From Chloroflexota bacterium (GTDB lineage Bacteria; Chloroflexota; Anaerolineae; Anaerolineales; UBA11579): 64,000 nucleotides of DNA. Under the pieces are notes generated by a model, which was not told the origin of the DNA, searched no databases, and was given only the letters and a program-made list of their open reading frames with translations. The translations under genes were made by a program, and so were the position numbers. The stretch spans positions 1 to 64,000 of the forward strand of contig QWJF01000004.1 in assembly GCA_009391835.1 (NCBI GenBank). Reading direction: 5' to 3'. Shown here piece by piece: positions 33,893 to 42,216 of this stretch. Each line of letters begins with the position of its first letter. Position 1 is the stretch's first letter.

Positions 33893-34710
33893 TGGAGTGT
33901 GTCCAATTGGAGTATGTCCATCCGGAATAAGCGCCGAGCGTTGGCCGTAGTTGCTTCGGCGAATTCATCAAACGTTGTGCCCTGCAACTCGGCGAGTTTC
34001 TCGGCCACCAGCCGCACCCTTCCGGGCTCGTTGCGCTGGCCGCGCTGGGGATGCGGGGAGAGGTAAGGCGAATCAGTTTCGACCAGCAAATGGTCAACAG
34101 GCAATTCTGCCGCCAGTGCCTGCAATTCAGGCGCGTTCTTGAAGGTTACCGGGCCAGTGATCCCCAGCAGGAAGTGGTGCGCCAGCGCCTTTTCAGCCAT
34201 CGCCCGGTCGCCTTGAAACGAATGCAGCACGCCGGGTCGTTGCGCCAGCGGAGCATCTGCGCTCGCCAAGCCTTGCTGCCAATCAATCAACATCGTCATT
34301 AAATCGTCGTCCGCCTGCCGGTTGTGCACGATCACCGGCAAATCAAGTTTGGCAGCCAGTTCGAGTTGGCGCTCAAATAGCGTGCGTTGTTTTTGGGGAG
34401 GGGTCCAATCTCGGTAATAATCCAAACCAATTTCGCCTATCGCCACCATTTTCGGGCTTTGGGCCATTTCGCCGAGTCGGGCGATACTGCCATCATCCCA
34501 ATCCGCCGCATCATTTGGGTGCACCCCGGCTGCGGCGTAAACCATGTCGTTTTGTTCGGCCAGGTCGAGCGCCTTGCTGCTGCTGGCTTCGTTGGTGCCC
34601 GGCACGATCACAGCCACCACGCCTGAATCCTGCGCGCGCGCCAGCACCTCGGCCCGATCCTCGTCGTACACTTCGTAATCCAAATGGCAGTGCGTATCCA
34701 CGAGGGCCAT
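33889..34710 (-). CDS. tatD: TatD family metal-dependent DNase
   Basis: The 273-aa product has VDTHCHLDYEVYDEDR at the N-terminus (first metal ligands), IGEIGLDYYRD, VHNRQADDD and LLVETDSPYLSP, all TatD hallmarks. TatD enzymes are metal-dependent 3' exonucleases acting in DNA repair or RNA processing. The ATG follows the phosphohexomutase stop directly. Confidence 0.93.
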   Translation of the reverse strand: MALVDTHCHLDYEVYDEDRAEVLARAQDSGVVAVIVPGTNEASSSKALDLAEQNDMVYAAAGVHPNDAADWDDGSIARLGEMAQSPKMVAIGEIGLDYYRDWTPPQKQRTLFERQLELAAKLDLPVIVHNRQADDDLMTMLIDWQQGLASADAPLAQRPGVLHSFQGDRAMAEKALAHHFLLGITGPVTFKNAPELQALAAELPVDHLLVETDSPYLSPHPQRGQRNEPGRVRLVAEKLAELQGTTFDEFAEATTANARRLFRMDILQLDTLQ

Positions 34711-36132
34711 TTATTTTAACCCAGCGATACGCAGCCCGTCCTCCAGGATCGCCTGCACCTGATCGCCATGCGTTGTTTCGGTGTACACGCGAATCTTGGG
34801 TTCAGTGCCGGAAAAGCGCACCAGCAGCCAGCCGCCATCCTCCAGATGAAACTGAAAGCCATCCGTCATGTCTTTTCCGGTGACCTTGAGCCCGCCAATC
34901 GTTTCCGGTTGGGCATCCGCCAAGCGTTGCATACGCTTTGCGCGATCGCCCTCGAAAAGTGTGTCAATCCGGTCGTAATAGTGCGCCCCAACCTTGTCGA
35001 ACAGCCATTCAATAAGTTGCGTAGGTGTTTTGCCGAGCTTGACCATCATATCCAGCAAATAGAGTCCGCCGAGAATGCCATCCCGCTCAGGCACATTGCC
35101 GCGGAAGGCGTAGCCGCCCGATTCTTCGCCGCCGATCAGCGCATCGGTTTCAAGCATCTTGGGGGCCACAAATTTAAAACCTACGCCGGTTTCATACACG
35201 GGGACATCGTACATCGCGCCCAGTTTGTTCAGCATCGTGGTGGTCGAAAGCGTTTTGACAATCGGGCCGCGTTCACCGCGCACTTCTAGAAAATAGTAAG
35301 CCAGCAAGCCAAACACGCGCAATTGGTCCACAAAAGCGCCTTTTTCGTCGCCCAAACCCACCCTGTCGGCATCCCCATCGGTGATTAGCAGCACGTCTGC
35401 CTTTTGCTCCAGAGTGGTGCGCAGGCCGGCATCCACGTTAGGTGGGATCGGCTCGGGGCGTTTCATCTCGGGAAAAAGTGGGTTGCGCGTGTTGTGAATC
35501 TCGGTCACCGTGGTTTTGCCACCCGCCAACAGCCTCGGGAACCAGCCGGCGCCGTTGCCCCACATCGGATCCACCAACACCTTGAGCCCCGCATCTTTGA
35601 TCGGCTGCAAGTCGATGAGATCGTCCAAATGTGTAATGTAATCCGGTGCTGCATCAAATAACTCGACGAGGCCCTTGTTTTTGGCCTCCTCTAAATCCAT
35701 TCGCTTTACGTCGTCTTCGGATGCAGGAATGGCGGCCTCAATTTGCTGCAAACCTTCGGGGGCAATCGCCCCGCCCTGGGCATCGCGCACTTTGAAGCCA
35801 TTGTCTTCGGGGGGATTGTGCGAGGCGGTGATGTTCACTGCGCCGGCTGCCTTTCTAGCGACCGCAGCATAGGAAATCACCGGTGTGGGCGTGGGGCCAT
35901 CGGTCAAATAGGCGTGGATGCCGTTACCAGCCAGCACTTCAGCGACTGCCGCCGAAAAATTTTCGGAGTGGAAGCGCGTGTCGTAGCCGATTACCACCCC
36001 ATTTTCAGCAATGCCCTCGTTAATCAGATAGTGGGCAAAGCCCTGGGCCACGCGACGCACATTTTCAAAGGTATAGTCCTCTGCGATGCGCCCGCGCCAG
36101 CCATCCGTGCCGAAAATAATGTCTTTTGCCAT
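34711..36132 (-). CDS. Phosphoglucomutase/phosphomannomutase (alpha-D-phosphohexomutase)
   Basis: The start is taken as ATG 36132 (upstream TTG 36147 is less likely). The 473-aa product has [10 protein letters not shown], the phosphoserine loop [11 protein letters not shown], the metal loop DGDADRVG, the sugar-binding [11 protein letters not shown] and the phosphate-binding [12 protein letters not shown]. It interconverts hexose 1- and 6-phosphates. It heads the operon with tatD and the polyprenyl synthase. The leader of about 30 bases holds the palindrome at 36155-36170. Confidence 0.93.
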   Translation of the reverse strand: MAKDIIFGTDGWRGRIAEDYTFENVRRVAQGFAHYLINEGIAENGVVIGYDTRFHSENFSAAVAEVLAGNGIHAYLTDGPTPTPVISYAAVARKAAGAVNITASHNPPEDNGFKVRDAQGGAIAPEGLQQIEAAIPASEDDVKRMDLEEAKNKGLVELFDAAPDYITHLDDLIDLQPIKDAGLKVLVDPMWGNGAGWFPRLLAGGKTTVTEIHNTRNPLFPEMKRPEPIPPNVDAGLRTTLEQKADVLLITDGDADRVGLGDEKGAFVDQLRVFGLLAYYFLEVRGERGPIVKTLSTTTMLNKLGAMYDVPVYETGVGFKFVAPKMLETDALIGGEESGGYAFRGNVPERDGILGGLYLLDMMVKLGKTPTQLIEWLFDKVGAHYYDRIDTLFEGDRAKRMQRLADAQPETIGGLKVTGKDMTDGFQFHLEDGGWLLVRFSGTEPKIRVYTETTHGDQVQAILEDGLRIAGLK

Positions 36133-36154
36133 GTGCAAGCCTGCCAATAAGTGA

Positions 36155-36177
36155 TAATTTGTACAAATTAAATTATA
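36155..36177 (-). promoter_or_regulatory. 16-bp palindrome at the predicted start of the phosphohexomutase operon
   Basis: TAATTTGTACAAATTA (36155-36170) is a perfect 16-bp palindrome. On the minus strand a TATAAT box lies at 36172-36177, which puts the transcription start inside the palindrome (near 36165), the usual place for a repressor site. The plus-strand desulfurase gene has its own -10 box 60 bases away. Confidence 0.6.
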
Positions 36178-36230
36178 TCAGCAAAACCCAGCGGCCCCCT
36201 TGCGCCTAAATCCGAGGCCAATGAACACGA

Positions 36231-36236
36231 TATAAT
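36231..36236 (+). promoter_or_regulatory. -10 box at the cysteine desulfurase start codon
   Basis: TATAAT ends six bases before ATG 36243. There is no ribosome binding site, and a leaderless mRNA is predicted. Confidence 0.55.
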
Positions 36237-36242
36237 CCGCCC

Positions 36243-37415
36243 ATGTCCGATCCAAAAACTCCGATTTATCTCGATTATGGCGCCACCACACCGATGGACG
36301 AGCGTGTTTGGCAGGTTATGCAGCCCTTTTTTAGTCAGGATTTCGGCAACCCTTCCTCAGTGCATGCCTTCGGGCAGCGCGCTGAAGCCGGATTAGAAGC
36401 TGCCCGGCGAGATATGGCCGCCCAGCTCAATGCCGAGCCTGGGGAGTTGATTTTTACCTCTGGCGGCACCGAAAGCGACAACCTGGCCCTGCGCGGCGCG
36501 GCTTTTGCCGCTAGGGCAGCGCGTGGCGCCAACCATATACTGGTCAGCAACGTGGAACACGCTGCAGTGGCCCGCAACGCCGTCCAGCTTGCCGACTCCC
36601 ACGGCTTTGAACTCGAATTGATCCCGGCAGACCAACAGGGGCAAGTGCAGCCTGAAGAGGTCGCTGCCCGGCTGCGAGAGGACACTGCAGTGGTTTCGGT
36701 GGTTATGGCCAACAACGAGGTGGGCACCATCAACCCAATAACCGAGATCGCCGCTCTGTGCCGCGCCCGCTACATCCCGCTGCACACGGATGCTGTGCAA
36801 GCCGGGGCCTACCTGCCCATCAACGTCCAAAGCCTGGGAGTGGACCTGCTTTCGCTCGGCGCCCACAAATTCTACGGGCCAAAGGGGATTGGTGCGCTTT
36901 ATGTGAGTGAGGGCATTAAATTATTGCCCACCCAGGCCGGCGGCAGCCACGAAGAGGGCCTGCGCGCCGGCACGCCGAATGTTCCATATATTGTGGGCAT
37001 GGCGCAGGCTTTTAGCCTCGTGCAAGGCGAAACCGAAGCGCGCGCCACCACCTTACGTAGCTTGCGCGATCAGGTAATTAACGGTGTGCTGAAAAGCGTC
37101 CCGGATGCGCAATTAACCGGCCACCCCGAACAGCGCCTGCCCAACCACGCCAGCTTCTTATTCCAGGGTGTGGATGGCAACGCCCTGCTCATGCTGCTGG
37201 ACGGCGCAGGCTTTGCCTGCTCCTCGGGCTCTGCCTGCAAAACCGGCGATCCGGAGCCTTCTGAGATTCTGACTGCAATGGGCTTTACACGTGAGTGGGC
37301 ACTGGGTTCGCTGCGCGTCACCGTTGGCATCCATACGCAACCCGACGAAATCGAGGCCTTCCTGACCGCGCTGCCTGCGCTGGTCGAAAAGAGCCGTGCC
37401 CTGGAGACTGCCTGA
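36243..37415 (+). CDS. Cysteine desulfurase (NifS/IscS type)
   Basis: The 390-aa PLP enzyme has YLDYGATTPMDERV, SGGTESDNLAL, the PLP lysine in LLSLGAHKFYGPKG and the catalytic Cys in CSSGSACKTGDPEPS. It takes sulfur from cysteine as persulfide. The next gene is MnmA, so its likely task is tRNA thiolation, though it may also serve Fe-S assembly. The mnmA ATG follows one base after the stop. Confidence 0.94.
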   Translation: MSDPKTPIYLDYGATTPMDERVWQVMQPFFSQDFGNPSSVHAFGQRAEAGLEAARRDMAAQLNAEPGELIFTSGGTESDNLALRGAAFAARAARGANHILVSNVEHAAVARNAVQLADSHGFELELIPADQQGQVQPEEVAARLREDTAVVSVVMANNEVGTINPITEIAALCRARYIPLHTDAVQAGAYLPINVQSLGVDLLSLGAHKFYGPKGIGALYVSEGIKLLPTQAGGSHEEGLRAGTPNVPYIVGMAQAFSLVQGETEARATTLRSLRDQVINGVLKSVPDAQLTGHPEQRLPNHASFLFQGVDGNALLMLLDGAGFACSSGSACKTGDPEPSEILTAMGFTREWALGSLRVTVGIHTQPDEIEAFLTALPALVEKSRALETA

Positions 37416-37416
37416 A

Positions 37417-38535
37417 ATGAGCACCAAAGTCGTCGTCGCGATGAGCGGCGGGGTGGATAGCTCGGTAGCGGCTGCGCTGCTCCAACGCCAGGGCTATGAA
37501 GTGATCGGGATGATGATGCGCCTGTGGAGCGAGCCGGGACGTGAATCACACAACCGCTGCTGTACGCCCGAATCGATGGGCATCGCCCGACAGGTAGCCG
37601 GCCAACTCGGCATCCCTTTTTACGCGGTCAACGCCCAGGAGAGTTTCCGCAGCACCGTGGTGGAGTACTTTCTGGAGGGCTACGCCTCGGGCGTCACGCC
37701 CAACCCCTGTCTGGCCTGCAACCGGCATATCCGCTGGGAATTCCTCCTCGAGCGGGCGCTGGCGCAGGGTGCAGAATTTATGGCCACCGGCCATTACGTG
37801 CGCTTGCAACGCGAGCCAGGCCAACCCGAGCGCCTATTCGAAGCCGTTGACCAAGCCAAGGATCAATCCTACGTATTGAGCGTGCTGCGCCCCGATCAAC
37901 TACGGCACGCCTTATTTCCGCTCGGCGACCTCACAAAGCCCGAGGTGCGTGCGATTGCCGCTGAATTAAATTTACCTGCGGCCACCTCCAAAGAGAGCCA
38001 GGATCTGTGTTTCCTCGGCGGCGAAGACTATCGCGCCTTCCTACAGCGTAACGCTCCCCAATTGGGCGCGCCTGGCCCGATCCAAAATCGCGCCGGCGAA
38101 GTGCTTGGTGAGCATAGCGGCCTCATCCATTACACCATCGGCCAACGCAAGGGCCTCGGCATTGCCGCGCCCGAACCATTCTACGTACTTGAGAAAGACC
38201 AGGCACAAAACGCACTAATCGTCGGAAACCAGGACGAGTTGGGCGACCGTGAACTCAGCGCCGGCCAAATGAATTGGACGCAGGGCGCAGCGCCCAGCGA
38301 ACCCTTTGCCGCAGATGTAAAAATCCGCTACAAAGCTACAAAAGCCCCGGCGCAAATCTCTCCGCTAGAGGGCGACCGGGTGCACATTCGCTTCGATGAT
38401 CCCCAACGGGGGTTCACCCCCGGCCAGGCCGCGGTGATCTACCGGGAAGGTGAGGTGTTGGGCGGCGGCCTCATCGAAGCTGCACCTCCCAAAGCGGCGC
38501 GCAGTCAAGTTCAACTGGCTGAGGCGCTGGCTTGA
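37417..38535 (+). CDS. mnmA: tRNA-specific 2-thiouridylase MnmA
   Basis: ATG 37417 gives 372 aa. The PP-loop AMSGGVDSSVAAALL, the first catalytic Cys in NPCLACNRHIRW and the second in ESQDLCFLGG are present. GHYVRL and HYTIGQRKGLGI are family blocks. It forms 2-thiouridine at wobble position 34 of tRNAs for Lys, Glu and Gln, using sulfur delivered from a desulfurase, which here is its operon neighbour. Confidence 0.94.
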   Translation: MSTKVVVAMSGGVDSSVAAALLQRQGYEVIGMMMRLWSEPGRESHNRCCTPESMGIARQVAGQLGIPFYAVNAQESFRSTVVEYFLEGYASGVTPNPCLACNRHIRWEFLLERALAQGAEFMATGHYVRLQREPGQPERLFEAVDQAKDQSYVLSVLRPDQLRHALFPLGDLTKPEVRAIAAELNLPAATSKESQDLCFLGGEDYRAFLQRNAPQLGAPGPIQNRAGEVLGEHSGLIHYTIGQRKGLGIAAPEPFYVLEKDQAQNALIVGNQDELGDRELSAGQMNWTQGAAPSEPFAADVKIRYKATKAPAQISPLEGDRVHIRFDDPQRGFTPGQAAVIYREGEVLGGGLIEAAPPKAARSQVQLAEALA

Positions 38536-38798
38536 CTCTCCCCTCCTTCATGTTGGGCGGCATGCTGGCTACGCTCTTCGGCGCAGCCTTCCACGTTTGG
38601 CGCGGCGGCAACGGTTTTCGCCTTTTGTTGTATCAGGGGCTGGCCTGGCTGGGCTTTTGGGGCGGCCATTGGGTGGCAGGTCTCCTCGGTTGGGAATTCG
38701 CCAGCTACGGCCCCCTGCACATTGGCTTGGCGATCCTCGGCAGCTGGACCGCGCTGGGTATTGGCTATTGGCTCAGCCTCATGCAGAATCCCCTTTAA
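38532..38798 (+). CDS. Small membrane protein, 88 aa
   Basis: TTG 38532 overlaps the mnmA stop (TTGA); ATG 38550 is an alternative start. The product is almost entirely hydrophobic, with about three membrane helices and several Gly and Trp residues (WLGFWGGHWVAGLLGW). The family is unknown. Its stop is followed immediately by the TrmI-like ATG, so it is embedded in a tRNA-modification operon for reasons the sequence does not show. Confidence 0.7.
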   Translation: MTLPSFMLGGMLATLFGAAFHVWRGGNGFRLLLYQGLAWLGFWGGHWVAGLLGWEFASYGPLHIGLAILGSWTALGIGYWLSLMQNPL

Positions 38799-39596
38799 AT
38801 GACGGATAGCCAGGCACAAGAAGGCGATCTGGCCCACCTGGTGGACGCGCGTGGTCGCGGTATGATCGTGCAGTTGAAATCCGGGCAGCGCCTCGAAAGC
38901 ACCCACGGAATCGTACAGCACGACGACCTTATCGGCCAGACCTGGGGCGTTGAAGTGCGCAGCCATCTCGATAAACCCTTTACCCTGCTGCAACCGGCTT
39001 TGGACGATTTACTGCGCACCATGCGCCGCAACACGCAAATTCTCTATCCCAAAGATATCGGCTATATCCTGGTGAGTATGGGCATCGGCCCAGGCCAACA
39101 CATCCTCGAAGCCGGCACCGGCTCCGGCGCGTTGACTGCCGCGCTGGCTTACGCCGTGGGCCCGACCGGGCATGTCACCTCCTATGAGCGGCGACCCGAG
39201 ACCTTAAAAATGGCGCAATCCAATCTGGGACGACTTGGCCTGGAAGATCGCGTAACGCTCAAAGGGCGCGACATTGCTGAGGGATTTGACGAGACGGGCA
39301 TGCGCGCGGTTTACTTCGATGTGCCCAACCCGGAGGCTTACCTCGAACAGGCGCATGCCGCCCTGCAGCCCGGCGGTTTCTATGGCTGCATTCTGCCGAC
39401 TACCAACCAGGTCAGCATCCTGCTCGCCGTGTTCAAAAAAGCCGGTTTTGGTTTTCTGGAAGTCTCGGAGATTTTGCACCGTTATTACAAACCGGTTGCG
39501 CGCCGCTTACGGCCCGACGATACAATGAACGCACACACCGGATATCTAGTTTTTGCCCGCCGCGTGAACCTGCCCGAAACACAAGAGGAAGATTAG
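38799..39596 (+). CDS. trmI: tRNA (adenine-N1)-methyltransferase, TrmI-like
   Basis: The 265-aa product has an N-terminal beta domain, then LYPKDIGYILVSMGIGPGQHILEAGTGSG (split here only by wording), where EAGTGSG is SAM motif I. VTSYERRPETLKMA and YFDVPNP follow, the latter in the position of the catalytic DxP motif of TrmI. It methylates A58 in the T loop of tRNA. It follows the small membrane gene with no spacer. Confidence 0.88.
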   Translation: MTDSQAQEGDLAHLVDARGRGMIVQLKSGQRLESTHGIVQHDDLIGQTWGVEVRSHLDKPFTLLQPALDDLLRTMRRNTQILYPKDIGYILVSMGIGPGQHILEAGTGSGALTAALAYAVGPTGHVTSYERRPETLKMAQSNLGRLGLEDRVTLKGRDIAEGFDETGMRAVYFDVPNPEAYLEQAHAALQPGGFYGCILPTTNQVSILLAVFKKAGFGFLEVSEILHRYYKPVARRLRPDDTMNAHTGYLVFARRVNLPETQEED

Positions 39597-39597
39597 C

Positions 39598-40206
39598 ATG
39601 CCCCCACGCCGTCGATTTGGCCGCAAGCCGCTCCGTAGACCAGGACCAGCATCAGGGCGCGGCCGCCCGACTCGCCCGCACGGCTTTGGGCGCCCAATCA
39701 ACCCGCGTATGCAGCGTGAATTGCGCCGCGCCATCCATCTGATGCACACCGGCGCGCACCTTAACGCGGCCCAGATCTTCACCTCCCTGGCCCAGCGCGC
39801 CCAGGATCGCGCCATTTTGGGCCCGGCCAGCATGCTTTTCATTCAATCCGGTCTGGCTTATTTGTACGGGGCCCAAGGTGAGTCCGGGGTCGAGCAAGCC
39901 TATAACGGGCTCAAATTGCTAGCCGCCGAGCAGCATTTGGAGGCTCTGCAGCGCGAAGGTGGGCGTTTTGTAACCGCCCTGGAAGAGCAAGGATTGACTG
40001 AAGAAGCAACCGAGTTACGCGCCTGGCTGAGCGGCCAATTGGGGGATCATACGCACGCGTCGAAGGCTGAGCACAAGTACCAGGTGCCTGAACAATGCCC
40101 GTATTGCGGCGCATCCATGAGCCTGGAGCAGCTTAGCGGGCTCAACGCCCGTGCCGCCGAGTGCCACTACTGCGGCAGCGTCGTGCGCTCCACCCAGATG
40201 GACTAA
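39598..40206 (+). CDS. Zinc-ribbon protein with basic N-terminus
   Basis: The 202-aa product has an Arg/Pro/Gly-rich N-terminal 40 residues (nucleic-acid-binding in character), a helical TPR-like middle (about 45-145) and a C-terminal zinc ribbon with CPYCG (about 163) and CHYCGS (about 192). It begins one base after the TrmI-like stop, so it is the last gene of the tRNA-modification operon. An RNA-linked role is plausible from context. I know no exact family. Confidence 0.7.
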   Translation: MPPRRRFGRKPLRRPGPASGRGRPTRPHGFGRPINPRMQRELRRAIHLMHTGAHLNAAQIFTSLAQRAQDRAILGPASMLFIQSGLAYLYGAQGESGVEQAYNGLKLLAAEQHLEALQREGGRFVTALEEQGLTEEATELRAWLSGQLGDHTHASKAEHKYQVPEQCPYCGASMSLEQLSGLNARAAECHYCGSVVRSTQMD

Positions 40207-40215
40207 AATGCGGGA

Positions 40216-40830
40216 GTGAGCGCGCCCGCAGATCTTCTAACTCCCGCCGACATTCAAGCACGCCTGGCCGCCCGCCGCGCCGCGCCCTACGTATTCCCCG
40301 CCAGGGATCGCTTTCACTCGGGGGAGCCCCTACCCGCGGCGGTGCTCATTCCATTACTTCGCAATCGGGCCCGCTGGGAACTTCTCTTCATCCGCCGCAC
40401 CACCGTGGATGGCGACAGCCACAGCGGCCAGGTGGCTTTCCCGGGCGGGCGCGCCGGTCCCGAGGATGCCTCCATCGAGCAAACTGCGCTGCGCGAGGCC
40501 AAGGAAGAGGTCGGCCTTTCCGCCGGCGAGGTGCAGGTGTTGGGCGCGATGGAACATACTGTTACCATTTCCAACTACCATCTCACGCCGGTGGTCGGGG
40601 TGATCACCTGGCCCTTCGAGATCGTCCCCCATCCGATGGAGGTGGAGCGCGTGTTCACCATCCCGCTGGCCTGGCTGGCAGACCCGGCCAATCATCAAAT
40701 CCGCCAGCGGCCTAGCCCCGGTGGGGGCAGCCACCCGGTAATTTATTTTGAAAACTACGATGGCGAACTGCTCTGGGGCGTCACCGCCCAAATCACTCTT
40801 AATTTCCTGAACGCCCTCGATCTGCTCTAA
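40216..40830 (+). CDS. Nudix hydrolase, CoA pyrophosphatase (NudL) type
   Basis: GTG 40216 gives 204 aa. LLFIRRTTVDGDSHSGQVAFPGG is the NudL-type UPF0035 block. The Nudix box runs from GGRAGPED to REAKEEVGL with its Glu residues intact. Such enzymes split CoA or acyl-CoA into phosphopantetheine and ADP. TAAAAT at 40204-40209 lies six bases before the GTG, another possible leaderless start. It is followed by a shared terminator. Confidence 0.9.
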   Translation: MSAPADLLTPADIQARLAARRAAPYVFPARDRFHSGEPLPAAVLIPLLRNRARWELLFIRRTTVDGDSHSGQVAFPGGRAGPEDASIEQTALREAKEEVGLSAGEVQVLGAMEHTVTISNYHLTPVVGVITWPFEIVPHPMEVERVFTIPLAWLADPANHQIRQRPSPGGGSHPVIYFENYDGELLWGVTAQITLNFLNALDLL

Positions 40831-40831
40831 C

Positions 40832-40863
40832 AAAAACAGCCCGCCGATGGCGGGCTGTTTTTT
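40832..40863. terminator. Bidirectional terminator between the Nudix gene and rplY
   Basis: AAAAACAGCCCGCC and GGCGGGCTGTTTTT pair over 14 bp around GAT. A tract on one side and T6 on the other serve both convergent genes. Confidence 0.93.
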
Positions 40864-40875
40864 CTTTGCATTCTT

Positions 40876-41568
40876 TTACTCTTGGGCTTCCTGGTCCCCT
40901 TCGCCGCTTCCACCCTCAGCAGCTTCACCCTCCTCAGGCGCTTCCTCGCCCTCGGCCAATTCTTCACCTTCGGCCAATTCATCCTCAGGCACAACGTCTT
41001 CGATCACTTCAAGTGTCGGGGCAGTAGCCACAACCAGGAGTTCATCAAGGTCGGTTAACACGGTGACATCCGCAGGGATCGCCAGGTCGCGCACATAAAG
41101 CGCGTCGCCAAAGTTTTCCAGCACGGAAACATCCACCCGGAAGTGTTCCGGCAGATTCTGCGGGAGACTCTCGACTTCGATTTGCTCCACCCCGGTAACC
41201 AGCAGGCCGCCCTCCGATTCAATAATCGGGGATTCGCCTTCCACGATTACAGTCACGGAGGCCCGTACAGTTTCAGTAAGCGAGACCGCCAAAAAGTCTA
41301 CGTGTTGCAAATCGCCGCGTATAACGTCAATTTGGAAATCACGGATCAGCGCATTGTGCTCCGTGCCGTCCAGGTCGATCAAAAACAAGCTGGAAGCGGA
41401 GGCCTCACGCATCACTTTCGAGGTTACAGCCAGATCCATCGTGATCGGAATCGGTTCTTTGAGTGCTTTCCCGTAGATAACAGCAGGTAATTTTCCATCG
41501 CGGCGTAATAGGCGCACCTTCTTACCAATACGGTTCCGCACGCTGGCTTCCAATTTAATCTGTTCCAT
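40876..41568 (-). CDS. rplY: 50S ribosomal protein L25/CTC
   Basis: ATG 41568 is chosen over 41571 because AAGGA lies seven bases upstream of it. The 230-aa product has the L25 domain (LEASVRNRIGKKVRLLRRDGKLPAVIYG), which binds 5S rRNA, and the CTC-type second beta domain (VDVSVLENFGDALYVRDL). It ends in an acidic tail rich in Glu and Gly (about residues 190-230). Its leader is about 170 bases and begins with the terminator-like hairpin at 41704-41729. Confidence 0.94.
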   Translation of the reverse strand: MEQIKLEASVRNRIGKKVRLLRRDGKLPAVIYGKALKEPIPITMDLAVTSKVMREASASSLFLIDLDGTEHNALIRDFQIDVIRGDLQHVDFLAVSLTETVRASVTVIVEGESPIIESEGGLLVTGVEQIEVESLPQNLPEHFRVDVSVLENFGDALYVRDLAIPADVTVLTDLDELLVVATAPTLEVIEDVVPEDELAEGEELAEGEEAPEEGEAAEGGSGEGDQEAQE

Positions 41569-41703
41569 CATTCCATCCTTTGAAGCGCCTCTCACCCTCG
41601 CAGGGTTACCTTCGCTTCTCGTGAGTTGGGTCTCTCTCTTTTAACGCTTCTGGCTTCTGATTGGCCCACTTTTTGCATCAGCATGGCTATCGGCCCAGTC
41701 GGC

Positions 41704-41729
41704 AAAAAAAGTCTCCCACTCGGGGAGAG
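41704..41729 (-). terminator. Intrinsic terminator in the rplY leader (candidate attenuator)
   Basis: On the minus strand TCTCCC and GGGAGA pair around CGAGT and are followed by C then T7. The hairpin begins within about ten bases of the predicted transcription start near 41737. No minus-strand gene ends here, so it can only act on the rplY transcript, either as an attenuator or by producing a short RNA. Confidence 0.7.
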
Positions 41730-41743
41730 ATTGAGACGCTCGC

Positions 41744-41772
41744 ATTTTAGCCCGAAGGTGGGCATTCGTCAA
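41744..41772 (-). promoter_or_regulatory. Promoter of rplY
   Basis: On the minus strand TTGACG (41772-41767), 17 bases, TAAAAT (41749-41744). Spacing is ideal. It is back to back with the sigma-54-like element of the plus-strand operon. Confidence 0.75.
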
Positions 41773-41811
41773 TTAGCGTTGAACTGGCTAAAACCCCAAA
41801 ATTTGCGCTTT

Positions 41812-41827
41812 CGGCACGCTTCTTGCA
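41812..41827 (+). promoter_or_regulatory. Sigma-54-like -24/-12 element before the TPR/protease operon
   Basis: CGGCAC, five bases, TTGCA: GG (41813-41814) and GC (41825-41826) are ten bases apart. From 41813 the 16 bases GGCACGCTTCTTGCAC differ at one position from the element at 5893. The predicted start near 41838 leaves a 27-base leader with AGGAGA (41855-41860) before ATG 41866, a well-formed arrangement. Confidence 0.5.
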
Positions 41828-41865
41828 CCCTGTAGACTAAATCTTGACCAACTAAGGAGACAGTA

Positions 41866-42198
41866 ATGTACGCAATCAATTTACCAGACACCCTGCTTGC
41901 AATGGCCGCCGCCCTGTTTTTACTAGGGGCAGTAAGCCTGGTTTTGGGCGTTTTTGTGCTGATCACACGCGTAATGAACCGCGAAATCAGCACTCTGACG
42001 GCCCAGACGGCCAAACTGGCCCGCAAGGGCATCACCGAGGATATGTCCGGCCTGGTCAGCAACGCCTCGACACTGCTGACGTCAATGACTCAGATGGTCC
42101 GCACCGCCGCCGGCATTGGTATCTTCCTGACCTCACTCGGTCTGGGAATGATGGCTGCCGGTTACTGGATGGTGCTGCAGATTAGCTGGCCCCTCTAA
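41866..42198 (+). CDS. Small two-helix membrane protein, 110 aa, first gene of the TPR/protease operon
   Basis: AGGAGA precedes the ATG. The product has membrane helices at about residues 8-34 and 82-106, joined by a charged amphipathic linker (REISTLTAQTAKLARKGITEDMSGLVSN) of heptad-like pattern, as in DUF948-like or methyl-accepting-type signal helices. The following 1739-aa TPR gene begins 18 bases after the stop. It might anchor, signal to or be a substrate of the protease complex. That is inference from gene order. Confidence 0.75.
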   Translation: MYAINLPDTLLAMAAALFLLGAVSLVLGVFVLITRVMNREISTLTAQTAKLARKGITEDMSGLVSNASTLLTSMTQMVRTAAGIGIFLTSLGLGMMAAGYWMVLQISWPL

Positions 42199-42216
42199 CC
42201 CGAGCCGCTAATCCTC

